A stretch of 64,000 bases of DNA from Peromyscus leucopus (Eukaryota; Chordata; Mammalia; Rodentia; Cricetidae): NCBI RefSeq assembly GCF_004664715.2, contig NC_051072.1:32576642-32640641 (forward strand), read 5' to 3'. The position numbers and the translations under genes were made by a program. How positions within the stretch are numbered: position 1 is the first letter of the stretch; each line of letters begins with the position of its first letter. Under the pieces are notes generated by a model. That model ran no database searches and was not told where the DNA came from. It was given only the letters and a program-made list of their open reading frames with translations. Shown piece by piece: positions 22,198-34,869 of the stretch.

Positions 22198-22870
22198 GGT
22201 GTGTTGGTTACTTTTCACATTACTGTGACAGAATTCTTGACAAGAGCAACTTGTGTGTGGAAGAGAGTTTATATCCCTTTGAGGGAATAGTCTATTCGTA
22301 GGAGGGAAGTCATGGTTGCAGGAGTATGAGGCTGCTAGTCACGTTGCACCCACAATCAGGAAGCAGAGACCGAGGAATGCTGCAGCTCCACTCACTACAA
22401 AACACACCTATGTGAAGAGCTTTTGTCTCTTATTTAGTATTCAGTCAGGAACTCCATGCCATAAACTGATGCTTCTCATAGTCATAGTGGGACTTCCAAC
22501 CTCTGTGTAAGCCCTGTGGAAAGATCCTTCAAGCCATGCTGTTGAGTCTGAATGTAAAATGTCCTCCACAGGCTCATTTGATTGACCGCTCAGTCCTGAC
22601 CTGGCAGCTTTGTTCTGAAAGGTTATGGAATCTTTAGCGGGTGGGGAGCCTTGTTGGAGCCTTCCAGTCTGACCCCACTTCCTGTTCAATCTCTGCTTCT
22701 TGAGTAGAGGTGTGATGTGACCAGCCAGGCTCCTGCTTCTGTCCTGCCTTTCCATCCTGTAGCCATATCTTGCCCCTCCTCAGTGCAGCTAGCAACCCTA
22801 ATAAATCCTCTCTCCCTGGAATGACTTATTATCAGATACCTGTTCACAGCAAGAAGAAAAATAACCAAGG
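22198..22870 (+). mobile_element. rodent interspersed repeat, LTR/DNA-element type not resolved
   Basis: Begins TGTTGGTTACTTTTCAC and includes the well-known rodent repeat segments AAATGTCCTCCACAGGCTC and GACCCCACTTCCTGTTC. I recognise it as a multicopy rodent repeat but cannot name the family safely. Confidence 0.6.
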
Positions 22871-22886
22871 CAAAAACCTAAAGATT

Positions 22887-23095
22887 GGGTCTGGAGAGAT
22901 GGCCCAGAGGTTAAAAGCACTGCTTGCACTTCCAGAGGACCCAGGTTCTGTACCCACCACCTGTATGGTGCCTAACAACACCAGAGGATCCAACACTCCC
23001 TTCTGGTCTCTGTGGGCACCAGGCATACATGTGGTACACAGACACACATATGTACAGACAAAACACCCATATGCATAAAATAAAAAAAAATACAA
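22887..23095 (+). mobile_element. B2 SINE
   Basis: Starts with the tRNA-derived head GGTCTGGAGAGATGGCCC and ends in an A-rich tail at ~23085. Confidence 0.9.
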
Positions 23096-23109
23096 AACTT
23101 CTCTTACTG

Positions 23110-23292
23110 TAGGTTGGCCAACCAGTGAGCTATAGGCAGGCGCTTATCACTTGCAACTTCCCCACTCCCAGAATTGGGGTTGCAGGAACCCGGTGACTGA
23201 ACCTGGCGTATGTGCTGTGCATCTGAACTCAGATTCTTACAGGCTTGCAGCAAGGACTTCACTGCCAGAGCCGTCCCACCATCCCCTGCCTT
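23110..23292 (-). mobile_element. probable B4/RSINE-type SINE, diverged
   Basis: The antisense tRNA-like end CTGCCAGAGCCGTCCCACC is at the right. Family assignment is tentative. Confidence 0.45.
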
Positions 23293-24048
23293 CTTATGCA
23301 AATGTGTTGGCGGCCTGTCTAGGCCCCCTTGAAGCTGGGTAGGTTACATGGCTATATTCTTGCCAAGAGAAACTAAGAAGTGAGGTGGTTATTCTAGGTT
23401 TACTTCGATCTTGAGACAGGGACGGTGTTCCCTCTTTGCTCCTTTTCGTTTCAGTTGTCTGGTATCCATCATGTTGCAGCTTTGACCCATCAGTCCGTAA
23501 GAGTCCCCAAGCATTATGGTGGAGTAACACTACGGAATAAGAAATGTTATAAGTAACCTTGGGAGTTGAGTTGGCTCCCAAGTAAAAACATTCAGCTTAA
23601 AATGTAAAGGGGAAATGAATCCTTATTTTCTTTAAATATGAAATTCTGGTGGGTGATGCCTATTGACTGTTATCCACGTAGCCTCATTCTGTATTCTAGA
23701 GTAACCGAATATAGATTAGAGGACCGAGGGAGGCAAGAAGTTCAAGTTGCCTGCCCCTCTCCGGGAGCTGACTGGTACTTTTGAAAGATTCTATTGAGTC
23801 TGATTGATTCTTTGCCAATCATGTGTTTGTTCACTTCCTCTTTATTTATTAGTGCATTTAAATATTTAGGGTTTGTTACATGTCATTCAGTCTTCTATGT
23901 GCTGTTTAAATGAAAATAAACACACCAAAAAGTTCTTGCCTTCATGGAGCATTCCCTTTTGTGATGCATTCACAACACACACACACACACACACACACAC
24001 AAATGCATATTATAATGGATAGATATGTATGCTATTAAGAAATTCAAA

Positions 24049-24101
<53 letters not shown>

Positions 24102-24270
24102 AGGCTTCTGTAAGGAAGATACTTTTCAAGAGGTGGAGGCAGTAAGTGACAATTAAGTACTTAAGCATATATCAGCTCTATTCTGAAACTCTATATGTAA
24201 ATTTTGATTTGCTCTTGATGTTTCCAGATTGCACATAAAGAAATAGAGGACTGTTAGAGGGGAATCTGGA
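23293..24270. other. intergenic unique DNA with two microsatellites
   Basis: No gene. (AC)n at ~23969-24001 and (GA)n at ~24051-24099. Confidence 0.7.
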
Positions 24271-24379
24271 AGTTATTCTCTTACATGACAGTGAAAACAA
24301 AAGAATCTGTGTAGAATAAAAAAAAAAAAACAAAAAACAGGGAGACACAAGTGATATAGAATTTCACTAAGGATCTGTT

Positions 24380-24715
24380 GGAAGAAAAGTGACTGGAAAG
24401 GTATAAAGAAGAGAGAAAGACATTTGTAAATGTGAGAAATAAGTGAAGAGATCTGGGTGGTGAGGAAAAATAAAAGACAATAGAAATGTCTCAGGAACTG
24501 AAGCCAGAAGCCTTCAAAGGGGCAGGTATGAAAAGCTGTACTCCACACATCAGAAAGATCAAGGAAGATAAGGATTGGGAAAATGCCTTTGAACTTGGCT
24601 GAATGGAGGTCATTGGATACCATAAAGAGGCAAAGATGGAAGCCAGATTTAGGAGGGGAATTAAGGGGGAAATATTTTAAATATAGTTCATCTAAGTCTT
24701 CACCATTGTTATTGG
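24380..24715 (-). mobile_element. ancient LINE-2 (CR1-like) reverse transcriptase fragment
   Basis: The minus-strand translation includes SGFHLCL, SNDLHSAKFKGIFPILIFLDL and a following aromatic-rich stretch. This aligns by eye with the L2 reverse-transcriptase block (family pattern SGF..H...K..NDL..AKSNG.F.VLILLDLS). A 148-codon minus frame (24273-24719) runs through it. It is decayed and not a gene. Confidence 0.65.
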
Positions 24716-26765
24716 ACATTTATTGAGTGTAGTGATTCTAGGGGTTTCTACTCTGATAACCAAGTATCCACTGCATCCAGTTACCAGGTTCATAAAGAGC
24801 AGCTGAAGTACCAGAGCCCCTCATATCTTTAACTATTTAGATGGTCGATGGAGGATAGAACCTACCAGAGGCTCTTAAGGATAGAACTTACCAAAAAACA
24901 TTTTGCCCCTCACTGCTTTGGCTGTCTGGTTTGGCTAAATTCAAGATGTCTCAAAATTCCACAATCCAAGCAGACAGACCAATTAGACGTTCAACTCCCA
25001 GAGGCTAGAACTAAGCTGTCAAAAGAAAGTGAGGAGGGAGAGGTAATTATCCAATAATTACAAGAGTCTAGGCAAAAATTTAGGAGGGAGAAAAAAGTGT
25101 GGCATGTTGTAAAACTGTTGGAGAGGTTAGCAATTTGCTCGGTTTTGTTGACAGTAGGCTAAAATGTGCTGTTTCATCAGAAGGTAATATTCCTTACTCT
25201 GTATATTATCCTATTAAAAAGCTTATTGAAAGGTTCTGAAAACGGCAGTGTGTTTGAACATCACATTAAATTCAAACAAATCAACGGGCGGTAGAAATTT
25301 AGATGACAAGAAGGAAAACACTTGTGCATGTTGTAAAATGACTCAACATTCAGCAGATGCTGGGCCAGTCTGAAAACTTGGGGACGAGATGGTGTCTTGT
25401 TTTGTATCAAGGAGGTATACATGGTAGGAGAAAAATCACTAAAAATACCTTCCATGATTTGCCTCTCTAGGGATGGATACCAACAATAATGTATAGAGTC
25501 TCTTCATTTCTTTGTGCACAATGTGGATGTAGCAACTATGTGTCCCTGTAAGGCAGGCCCAACTTTTTTGGGGAAAGTGGCTATTAAATCTAATAGCACA
25601 CATAGAAATATTAGGTTATGTGTTCTTGCGAACTCAAAATAATTTCAAAAGATTAATCAACCCAGTATTTTTCAATAAGTATAAGAAGATAAATATTGAA
25701 ATTTTATTTCAAGTAGGGTCAAAAAGAGGAAGTAAAGACACACATGAAGAGTTTGAGGGTCAATAAAGAAGTTACAAAGGAAAATTCTTCTTGATATCCA
25801 GGTAAATGACTAAGGAGTAAGTAGGATGAGCAAGTATGCCAAGACAGTGCAAAGGCACATAATAAGTGCAGTGTATACTAAAAATTGTTAATCATGGTGA
25901 TTTCTTTACTGAGATTTTTCACTCCTGCAGAGTGATAGAGATTAGAGATTCTGGTTCCCCTCCCCGCTCTGAATTCTAATTTGGAACTGTATTAAAGTTT
26001 ACAAATACCAAAGGTGTTTCTGTAGTTGTAGAAGTTTTGATTTTGTATTGCTTGTAGAATACAAATTGGCATATAACAATTTCCCAATTGAACTTATTTT
26101 TTTTTCTAAATGAGCTAACATTTATGTTCATTCTGTAAAAGTTCTTCAATGGATGCCATACACAAAGTATATTTGGTTCTTATCCCTGGGTTAATTGCCT
26201 ATCCTTACTATTACTTGACCATTTTAAAAGATGGAGTGTTGATTAACTATCTAGAAAAAAAAAATCATTAAACCTCAAAATGTTTTTGTTTTCAGAAGAT
26301 TAGTTTTATTCAATGGAAAAAATGATTTTTATGATTGACAGATGATAATTTTTTTTGTACCATGTACTACTTAGTGTGGCAGCTGAAGTCACTAACTATT
26401 GTTTCACAAGTATATATAGCCATATATTCTGAAAATTTATAGAGGTGATTTCAAAAGCATAATATAACAATTATCTCAGAAGACACAATTTCAAATAAAT
26501 TAGTGGCAGCCGGCCACTCTAGAGGAATCTTCCAGTGTCTTGGTACTGAACTGATTAGCTCTGTAGCAGGCCATTCATAAGCCAAACTTTGTGGTGGGTT
26601 GGCTAGGAAGCATGCAACATACGAGAAGTTCTGGGGATACTCTCTGTTAGTAACGTTCTAGGTTATCCTTAGGTTGCTTATCCTAAGGGAATTAAGGCTT
26701 CCATTGTGACAATAGCAGTTGATTCATAAAACACTTTCTTGTATCAAACATAAAAGAGTCAACTA
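24716..26765. other. intergenic AT-rich unique DNA
   Basis: About 2 kb without gene or recognised transposon. Confidence 0.6.
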
Positions 26766-26880
26766 TGTTAGCTTATACTTGTAATATCAGCTCTGGAGAG
26801 GCAGAGGTAGGAGGGGTGAGAGTTCTAGACCACCCTGAGCTAGATAGTTAGGTTGTCTGGTGGACAAGCAAACCAAAGTA
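26766..26880 (+). mobile_element. old B1-like SINE
   Basis: Diverged B1 order: TTATACTTGTAATATCAGC, GGCAGAGGTAGGAGG, AGACCACCCTGAGC. Confidence 0.65.
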
Positions 26881-28560
26881 TAAAGGATCACAAAGGAAGG
26901 GAAATCCTGGAGGTTTATGAATCAATGGCAAGGTTGAAATTTGCTGCTAGTAATATAATCAGATACCTGAATATCCGTTCACGATTTGGAACTCTGTCGT
27001 CTCGGTCACTAAACTGAGAAATAATAGGATTAATAGGTAGATCACTGAATCTACACTGAAAAGAAAAAGGGGAAGATATAAAAATGACAAAAGGTAGACT
27101 ACTGAATCTATTACAAAAAGAAAAAAAGAATATGGATATGATAAAAAAGATAAAAAGATAAAAAGGGAGATTATGGAATCTACTTTTAAAAAGGAACTAC
27201 TTGTTTTAAATAAAATAAATAATGAAAAATTTTTGGTCTGAGTTTATCAGATGTTACTGTACTAGACATTGTATATTATATATATAATGGAGTTTTTATC
27301 TGAATCTGTCAGACATTGTTAATGTAATCTTGACTGTGTATAATTTTTCTTGTATTAGTTAAAAGCTTTTTTAAAATTTTAGACAAAATAGGGGAAATGA
27401 GGTGATATTGTGTTCCCCAAAATATTGTGTACCCTAATAAATTTATCTGTAGCTTTTTGAACCTTTCTATAAGTGCCATTTGATGTTTATCTTCCTGTGC
27501 CAGGCACAGAACTGGCTGATACATTGTTTCTCATTGCCATCTACAGACATGTAAAATAGGGAAATTCCATTTTTGTAGAAGAAAGTGATCTCTAGACATG
27601 ATAACTTGCGCAAGGTCTCCAAGTGTTGGCGGGCATGCTTAGATACGTGTGCCTACGTGTACGCACAAAGCAGTCCTCCTTTCACGGACACGTGATCAGA
27701 AAAAAAAAAATTGGAAGTTTTTGGAGTTGATTTCTGAAATCTTGAATCCAGGACTTTCAAGTTAGGCCTGAGTTTGTTAAAATGGAGTCCTCAGGGTGAT
27801 TTTGCACAGAATGTCACTTCCATTTTTGGGGGGAGGCACCGTGTTTGTCTTGGTTCCGTTTTCCTTTGCTTCCACTTTGGTCCTCTACTGGAGATCATTC
27901 TCATGCATTGCTCAGTTTCTCCGCTCAGATGCTCTTCTTTCACAGCCCAGGTGATGGTGGGCCCAGCTGCCTGCTGTCACAGCATGGCTGTGTGTTCCTG
28001 TTACATGTATGTGTGTCTGCAGGCCCCGAAGGAAGTGTCCATTCCTTCCTTGACATCCCCAAAGCCACCATAATGCAAACTGTGCACTTATTTATTCCTT
28101 CACCAGATATAAACAGAGAGTGAAAATGCTAAAGCCAGAAAGGAATTGCACTTTTTTTTTTAAAGGGTAATGGCAACAGAAGGAACAGGAAAATGGTCTG
28201 GTACTTCTTAAAGATGATAGACAGCATGTGGACAGGAACAGGTAGGCTGACAACGGCTGTTATCGGAGTGGTTCAGGCCGTGCAGTCAGGCAGTCATGGT
28301 TATGAATTAACATGTGCTGGCTGATCTTGGGTTTGCTGTTACTTTTACATGGAGAAAACCCTCCTTGGGCTAGTTTGCTGTGTCCTTTCTATGCAGTTTA
28401 CTCAACGTGTGGGATATTGTTACTATGGCTAAGATGAGTGTGTGAAAGTATGACTGTCTTCAATAAAGGTCCTTTCGAAAATTGGATCTTTCTGAAGTAG
28501 AATCTCTGCTTTTTACTTGCACTTGGGTGGGGGAGGGGTATGCTTTATAATTTATTTTTT
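26881..28560. other. intergenic unique DNA
   Basis: AT-rich DNA with an AAAAAGATAAAA-type low-complexity patch at ~27060-27200. No gene recognised. Confidence 0.6.
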
Positions 28561-28785
28561 TCTTTTGTCGTTTTCTTTCTTTCCTTTTTTTTCTTTTCAT
28601 TTCTTTCTTTCTTCCTTTCTTTCTTTCTTTCTTTCTTTTTTCTTTCTTGAGACAGGGTCTCCCTGTGTAGCCTGACTTTCTCAGAACTCACTCTGTAGAC
28701 CAGGTTGGCCTCAAACTCACAAAGGTCCACCTGCCTCTGCCTCCCAGGTGCTGGGATTAAGGTGTGAACCACCATTGCCTGGCAG
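28561..28785 (-). mobile_element. B1 SINE with (TTTC)n tail
   Basis: Antisense B1 (GAGACAGGGTCTCCCTGTG at ~28650) preceded by an expanded TTTC/TTCC tail at ~28565-28645. Confidence 0.9.
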
Positions 28786-28837
28786 TGTTGACATTATTTC
28801 CTTAATGAGAGTGCTTCAGTGCTTATGCTTTTATGAC

Positions 28838-29050
28838 TGTTTGTTTGTTTGTTTATTTATTTATTTATTTTCATCCTGGCTGGAGTTTGCCCTCCCTCTT
28901 CTGCCTCAATCCCTCGCTTCCCACCCTCCTCTGTTTCTTTTCAGGAAAGGGCAGGTCTCCCATATCAACAAAGCATGCCATATCGAGTTGTGGTAAGACT
29001 AAGCACTCCCCATGTATTAAGGCTGGGCAACGTGACCCAATGACTTTCTT
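28838..29050 (-). mobile_element. probable L1-derived fragment
   Basis: A (TTTG)n/(TTTA)n tail is followed by GGAAAGGGCAGGTCTCCC and TATTAAGGCTGGGCAACG, sequences I associate with rodent L1 copies. The assignment is by memory of the family. Confidence 0.5.
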
Positions 29051-29169
29051 TTTTAACTAAAGAGAATATGCACCATGGAAGGTATTTTTGAGATAACGCA
29101 AGACAGTTTTTAAAAGTCATAACACCCTAGCACAAACATACCTCACAGTATGTTTCACAGGCACAAATC

Positions 29170-29235
29170 CCAGCACATATATAGTCACATTTAATATATA
29201 TGTATATATATGTACATATATATATATATGTCTGT
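29170..29235. repeat. (TATG/TATA)n tract
   Basis: TATATATGTATATATATG-type low complexity. Confidence 0.9.
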
Positions 29236-29299
29236 TTTTTATTCTTGATAAAGTTCTTGTAATATATTCCACCCCTGTGTACTTCCAGAATCACGAATG

Positions 29300-30280
29300 T
29301 CTCGGAAAAACTGCCTTGCTGCATTGATTGTCACCGATTGATTTCACCATTTCACCGTCTGGATGCAGTTTTGCATTGATTATTATCACACATGCTTCAT
29401 TATTTCACAACATTCCCCGTGGCAGAGATTTCTTATCTTTTAATTATGGAGAAGTAGTCAGCATGTCAGTGAAACAACACCTCCAATATGTTTCTGGAAC
29501 ATTCTAGCAGTGTAGGCTTGTTGCCCCTACCTTTAAACTGACTGTGTGGGAACCCAGTGCACCTCGGGAAGGGATGCAATTCTGTGCCCAGATGAATGAC
29601 TACAGCCCTTGGTGGGCCGGCTTCCTTTATTTTAGCTACTGCTGGAGAGGCTGGGAAACAGATGCCTGGCTGGGGAAGGAGGGCCCAGATTTTTTTTTAA
29701 ATGAAATGTCAAACTATGTGACTACGCCTGGCAGAAGACGACCCCCTGCAAGATGTGATAAGCCCCAGGACCGCTCTCCGCACTGCCCTGAAAATGCAGT
29801 GGGGGGGCTTCGCAGGCTGATGGGGCTAATGACGGTAATAGCTCTGAGTAATTTGTCTTTTTCCTTACTGTGCACATTCTCTCCATGTGGTGCACTTTAC
29901 ACCTACCCCCAGGTTCACATCTGGAATGCTCTGGCCTCTCAGGCCTGATTCAGATAGGTTGAGCTCTCCGGTACAGTAAATCTGACCCCTAATTTTCGTA
30001 ATAATTCAGGATTATGCTAATGTTACTCAGCAACCATTGTACAGGAGCACAGAAGAAAGCTTACTCCCTGGATCTGTGAGAGTGTGCCCAGGCTTGCCTT
30101 GCATATTTGATCATAATTCTCCCCCCCCCTCATGTCATTTGAACAGGGAAAATATAAATTTTTGGAAAATGTGGAATTTGCCTGACTGACAATTGTTTTC
30201 TGATTGTAAGAAATCTCCCACTTAAGGAAAATCAAATTCAGTTTCCCTTCTTTTGTATATAGGTTTTCTTCCAAAGATTT
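29300..30280. promoter_or_regulatory. candidate conserved non-coding element
   Basis: About 1 kb of unique, transposon-free sequence with several homeodomain TAAT cores (GCTAATGACGGTAATAGC ~29825), a GATA-type GTGATAAG (~29756) and an octamer-like ATGCTAAT (30014-30021). It stands between transposon-rich segments. Conservation is inferred, not measured. Confidence 0.35.
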
Positions 30281-30883
30281 ATAAGAATACTAATGATAGT
30301 GTTGGGTTTTTAATTCCAACAGTAAAAATTACTTAGATAGTTAAAGAGACTGACAAAATAATTTCAGGGACAGATAAAACAGACTTCACAGTGGCTTAAT
30401 CTCATAAATGCGGAGTGCACTCAGGAAGATTTCAACAATAAAAAATCCTATTTTTCGGGCTGGCTCCATAGCAAGGTTGTTCATTTAACATTGTATTTAT
30501 GTCCTACATTTTCTGTATTTATGTAAAAATAGCTGTATTATTAAAAGCATAAACATCTGAACAGATCTTTTGGAAAAATATAAATGGCCTTATGTACTAA
30601 GAAATGTTTGTGCTGCATTAAAAGGGTAGGCTCTTCACTCCCGACTCTGTGAATAAAAACAGAATGAAAGTATCTCCATAAATTAGTATGTAAGTGATTG
30701 CCCTAGAAAGCAAGGCCTGTTTAGCTATTGTGAGGTATGAGAAGAGCTGAGTTTGTTGGGGTGGGGATACTATGCTCATTAGTTTGAGTCTCTGAATCAC
30801 TGTGTCAAAATATTTGTAAAGTTATTTCCAAGATATAAATAGACACTTAATTTTATAACTGTTTTCCTTTTATTCGCATTTAG
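30281..30883. other. intergenic unique AT-rich DNA
   Basis: No transposon recognised. Its end (GTTTTCCTTTTATTCGCATTTAG) reads as a splice acceptor for the candidate terminal exon. Confidence 0.55.
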
Positions 30884-31062
30884 GAAAACGTGAGTGAAAC
30901 ACTTCAGGCTTTGGACTGATGATTCTGCATAGAAATACAACAAACTGCAGGTTACTTTCATGAGTTAACGCTGTTTCTCACAAATAGTGTGGGAATTGTC
31001 AATACTCTTCTGCAATGACATCTGTGGCCATAATGGGTCAATAAAGAGATAGTTCTCCACAA
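30884..31062 (+). ncRNA. candidate terminal exon with poly(A) signal
   Basis: Pyrimidine-rich acceptor ending TTTAG at 30883 and AATAAA at 31040-31045, about 157 bases inside, with transcript end expected near 31060. Joined after 18420, the open frame of the candidate upstream exon would continue for ENVSETLQALD and then stop (30917-30919). An immediate GTGAGT at 30890 could also be a donor, which weakens the call. All of this is inference from signals. Confidence 0.3.
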
Positions 31063-31109
31063 TACTCAGTCTCCTCAACACCTCAGCTTACTGACTCTCT
31101 TTCTTTGTG

Positions 31110-31268
31110 TGTTCTTTTTTTTTTTTTTTTGAGACAGGGTTTCTCTGTGTAGCCCCTGCTGTCCTGGACTGCACTCTGTAGACCAATCTGCCCTCAAACT
31201 CAGAGATCTGCCTGCCTCTGCTTTGAGTGCTAGGATTAAAGCCTCTAGCCACAGCCACACACCTGGCC
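31110..31268 (-). mobile_element. B1 SINE with target duplication
   Basis: Antisense B1. Direct repeats ACTGACTCT at 31090-31098 and 31269-31277. Confidence 0.9.
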
Positions 31269-31277
31269 ACTGACTCT

Positions 31278-33530
31278 ATTCCTTAAATTCTCTACCAGTT
31301 TGAAGGTAGAGGAGTTTGAAACCGGCTTCATAAATTCTCCTCTCTAACCCCTTTGCATAAATGGTACAGATGACATTCAAAAAAGGATTGGGTCTTTTCC
31401 TACGTTGGGCATCCTAAGAGGTGGAGACTTATGCAAATACACTCTGGGGTAGGAATCAAGTTACAGACCCATAGAGGGAGGAAGAGCTCAGGCTGGGTGC
31501 TCCAGTGGTGTGGTGTCTTGGATCCATTCCCCATTGCCAGGTCTGAGCTCTCTAGGACTGTTTGCTCTAGGGAAAAAAAAATAATGCCTCTCATTATCTC
31601 TATGTGAAGCCAAGCATGCTGGGGGAGTGCTCCTGGAGAGGCTAATCACAGCAGACATGGTCTGTTGACCCTTTCTGGGTCCGAGTAGAGTATTCTATCT
31701 GTGTACCACATAGGGAGAAGATATGGCTAACAGCAGCTGAAGTTCATAGATTGGGATTGGGTAAAACTAACAGCATTTTGGCTGTTATACTCTCTGTATG
31801 CACAATATTTTAAGATGTTGGGTAAGAAAATTCCTCAATGAACAATGTAATCCAACTTCATCGGATTATAGCCATGGGTTTTCACCAGCATCTGGGCAGG
31901 GTGAACAGTCATTCAGTGTGTGCGCGTCACTGATGAGATGGTGACACAGTGCAGAGGAACCCACTGGGGCATCCCATTCGTGACAGTGCCAGAGCCAATG
32001 ACACTGCCTATTAGGACCACTCTTTCCCATTTGTTAAGCATAGGCCTCTATGCCTCCTCTCACACAGTGTTCACTACTGCTCGGAACATCCCATCGTGCT
32101 ATAGAGAAAGAACCGGAGGACCAGAGAGCTCAAGCAGGGAAGGTGGTGAGGTGTGAGCTCTCCTAACTCCCAAGCCTGCAGATCATCTTGTCCCTCCCTC
32201 CTCCTCTAATCCATTCTCTCTTCTTTGGGTCCTGCTGTTGCCTTAACCAGCCTCTGTTTACTCTCAATACACAACGGTCCCAGTTGTGCAGCCCTGCGCC
32301 CTTGGGCAGGTGCTCCACCCCTCCAGACCCTTCTGCGGCCTTCCATAAACCCTGACTTACAAGGGTGTCATTGAGACAGCTCAGCAAGGGGATCGTAAAG
32401 CTGCTTACCGCTGCACAGTGAGCACTCAGCCAGCGCCATCCATTAACCTGTAATGATACAACTCTGTTCAAAGTTGAAAGTTGGTTTTCTGCTTCAGGAA
32501 TCTCAAGTAGAGGTCTTTATCAAAGCATATCACTTGTCTTTAGAGGCCTTATAAAACTGAAGTGCATTTAAAAATAAAGGCATATTTATTTATAATGTCA
32601 TAAAACCCAGCCTCTCAGGATTTTCAGCACCTTTCGGAGGTACTTATTATATGTAAAGCAGTACTTTAGAATAGTTTTCTTTATACCAATTTCTCGAGTT
32701 TGTAAAAACGGTAAGCTTGGTATTTTGATTTAGAAAGTATTCAAGGTTTTATAGCTGATTCTTGAGAAACACTTAGGCATTTCCTGTTTGGAGATGTATT
32801 CTTTTGAGATGGGCTTCTCCATGAATTGAGAGTAGAATAGTAGAATGTGCTTATGCTAACCATCCCTTCCGAGAACAAGGTAGGTACAAACACTCTAGAC
32901 ACCATCAACTGCTATGTCTTCATTGATTTATTGACTTAGCATATGCTTTAATAATGTCTAAACTGCAAAGACACACTCCAAGAGTCCATTTGACCTAAAG
33001 AAGCTTACTGTTGCATAACGGAGTACAGACATCGTGCACAAACAGATGCAAGTTTGTGTGAATGGAAAGCATAGAGTTCATAAGAAAAAGGAATCATTTC
33101 TTCCAGTATTAGGATTGAGAGAGGGGGTGAGATTATTTGTTTGTTTGTTTTCAAGTGGGAAGAGAAAGTTTTTATTTTGCCTCATGGCTTTTGTTCATGA
33201 TCAAAAAGCCAATTTGCTTACCCTCTCACAAAGAGGCATGCCATCAAGGACAGCATGTGATGGGGGAAGACATGCTAATTTCACTAGGGGACATGGGCAA
33301 GAAAAAGAGAGGAAGCAGTTGGTTTGCAATAGCTCTCTCAAGGCCACATTCCTGGTAATTTAATTTCCTACTATTATGTCCCACTGAATTTTTTTCTACC
33401 TCCTACCAGTGTCAAGGATTAGGAACAAAGCTGTTAGCACATAAGCTTTTAGGGCACACTTAAGAATCAGGAGAGCAATGAAAGAGATATCTTGATAGAG
33501 GGAGACATCATGGGAACAGGGAGAAATATG
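31278..33530. other. intergenic unique DNA
   Basis: About 2.2 kb without recognised gene or transposon. Short frames show no protein family. Confidence 0.6.
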
Positions 33531-33539
33531 GTGCTAAAG

Positions 33540-34182
33540 AAGTTCCCAGGAATCCACAGGGATGACCCCAGCTTAGACTAGTAGCAATAGTGGAGAAGGT
33601 GACTGAACTGGCCTACCCTGGTAATCAGATTGGTGAATACCCTAATTGTCATCATAGAACCTTCATCCAGTAACTAATGGAGGCAGATGCAGAGATCCAC
33701 AGCCAAGCACCAGGCCTAGCTCCAGAGGTCCAGTCTAAGAGAGAGAAGAAAGACTCTATGAGCAAGGAGCATCAAGGTCATGATGAGGAAACCTACAGAG
33801 ACAACCAAATCAAACTAGTGAGAACTCAAGAACTTTAGAGCAACAGCTATGGAGCCTGCATGGGACTGGACTAGGTCCTCTGCAAAAGTGAGACAGTTGT
33901 GCAGCTTGGCCTGTTTAAAGGGCCCCCTGACAGTAGGATCAGGATCTATTCTTGGTGCATGAGCTGGCATTTTGGAGCCCATTACCTATGGTGGGACACC
34001 TTGCATAGCATTGATGCAGAAGGAGGGGCTTGGACCTGCCTCAGCTGAATGCTGACTCCCCGTGGGTTTCAGAGGAAGGGATGGGGTGTGGGTTGGACTG
34101 GGGAGGAGAGGAGGGATGAGAGAAGTATCTGTGGTTGGTATTTAAAACAAATTTAAAAAATTCTTAATAAAAAAAAAGAAAC
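33540..34182 (+). mobile_element. L1 (Lx-type) 3'-UTR fragment
   Basis: Contains the rodent L1 tail landmarks GAGATCCACAGCCAAGCACC, GGTGGGACACCTTG and CTGACTCCCCGTGGG, and ends in TCTTAATAAAAAAAAAG. Confidence 0.85.
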
Positions 34183-34244
34183 AATGTATAACAATACCCT
34201 TACAGTGAAATTCTCTTAGTCACTGATATACGGTACAGTTTGGA

Positions 34245-34535
34245 ATACTTATTTTTTTTTTAATTGGGAATTTTTAAATTTTATGTTTTGAGCAGATTCT
34301 TTCCCCTCTCCTAACTCCTCCCCAATCCTTTCCTCCTCCCAAACTACTCAACTTAATGTCCCCCCTCTCTCTCCAAAACAACAACAACAAAAGAAACAAA
34401 TCAACAAAACCCTTGTAAGACAAACAATACCAAACAAACCAAAATAAAAAGCTCACAACAACCCTGGAGTCAATTTTATGTTGGTCAACTACTTCTGAGT
34501 ATGGGGCTTACCCTGGAAGGTAGAGGTTTTTGAAC
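34245..34535 (-). mobile_element. L1-derived fragment
   Basis: TTTTGAGCAGATTCTTTCCC, CTCCTAACTCCTCCCC, a CAACAA/AAAC-rich part, then GTTGGTCAACTACTTCTGAG match a common rodent L1 segment in antisense orientation as I remember it. Confidence 0.55.
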
Positions 34536-34744
34536 TCGGTTTAGAGTAGGTGTGATTTGGGAAAAGGCAAGGGACAGACATTCAGGGCAGAAGGAAGCAG
34601 TAAAGCAAGGCATAGGAATGATGAAGTCTGCGCTTGCTCTCTCTGTAGATGATGAAGAGTTAGTCCCTCCCTCTAGGTTGAGAACAAAGGGCTGGTTTTC
34701 ACCTCAGGCATATTGCAAAATGACCTGTGGAGCTTATGAACTGC

Positions 34745-34868
34745 TTTTCCTTTTGCCTTTCCCCCATTTCCCTCCCTCTCTCCCTCTTTCCCTCCCTTCC
34801 TTCTTCCTTTCTTCCTCCCTCCCTCCTCCTTCCCTCTGTCCCTCCCTCCCTGCCGTCATTCCTTCCCT
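34745..34868. repeat. pyrimidine-rich (CCTT/CCCT)n tract
   Basis: Irregular CCTTCC and CCCTCC units for about 120 bp. Confidence 0.95.
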
Positions 34869-34869
34869 A

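Noticed and set aside
24273..24719. 148-codon minus-strand open frame that could look like a membrane protein
   Set aside because: The aromatic-rich translation follows the LINE-2 reverse-transcriptase pattern, so it is a transposon relic.
29544..29948. 134-codon plus-strand frame in the candidate regulatory block
   Set aside because: No recognisable domain and no splice signals or poly(A) site that fit. More likely non-coding regulatory sequence.
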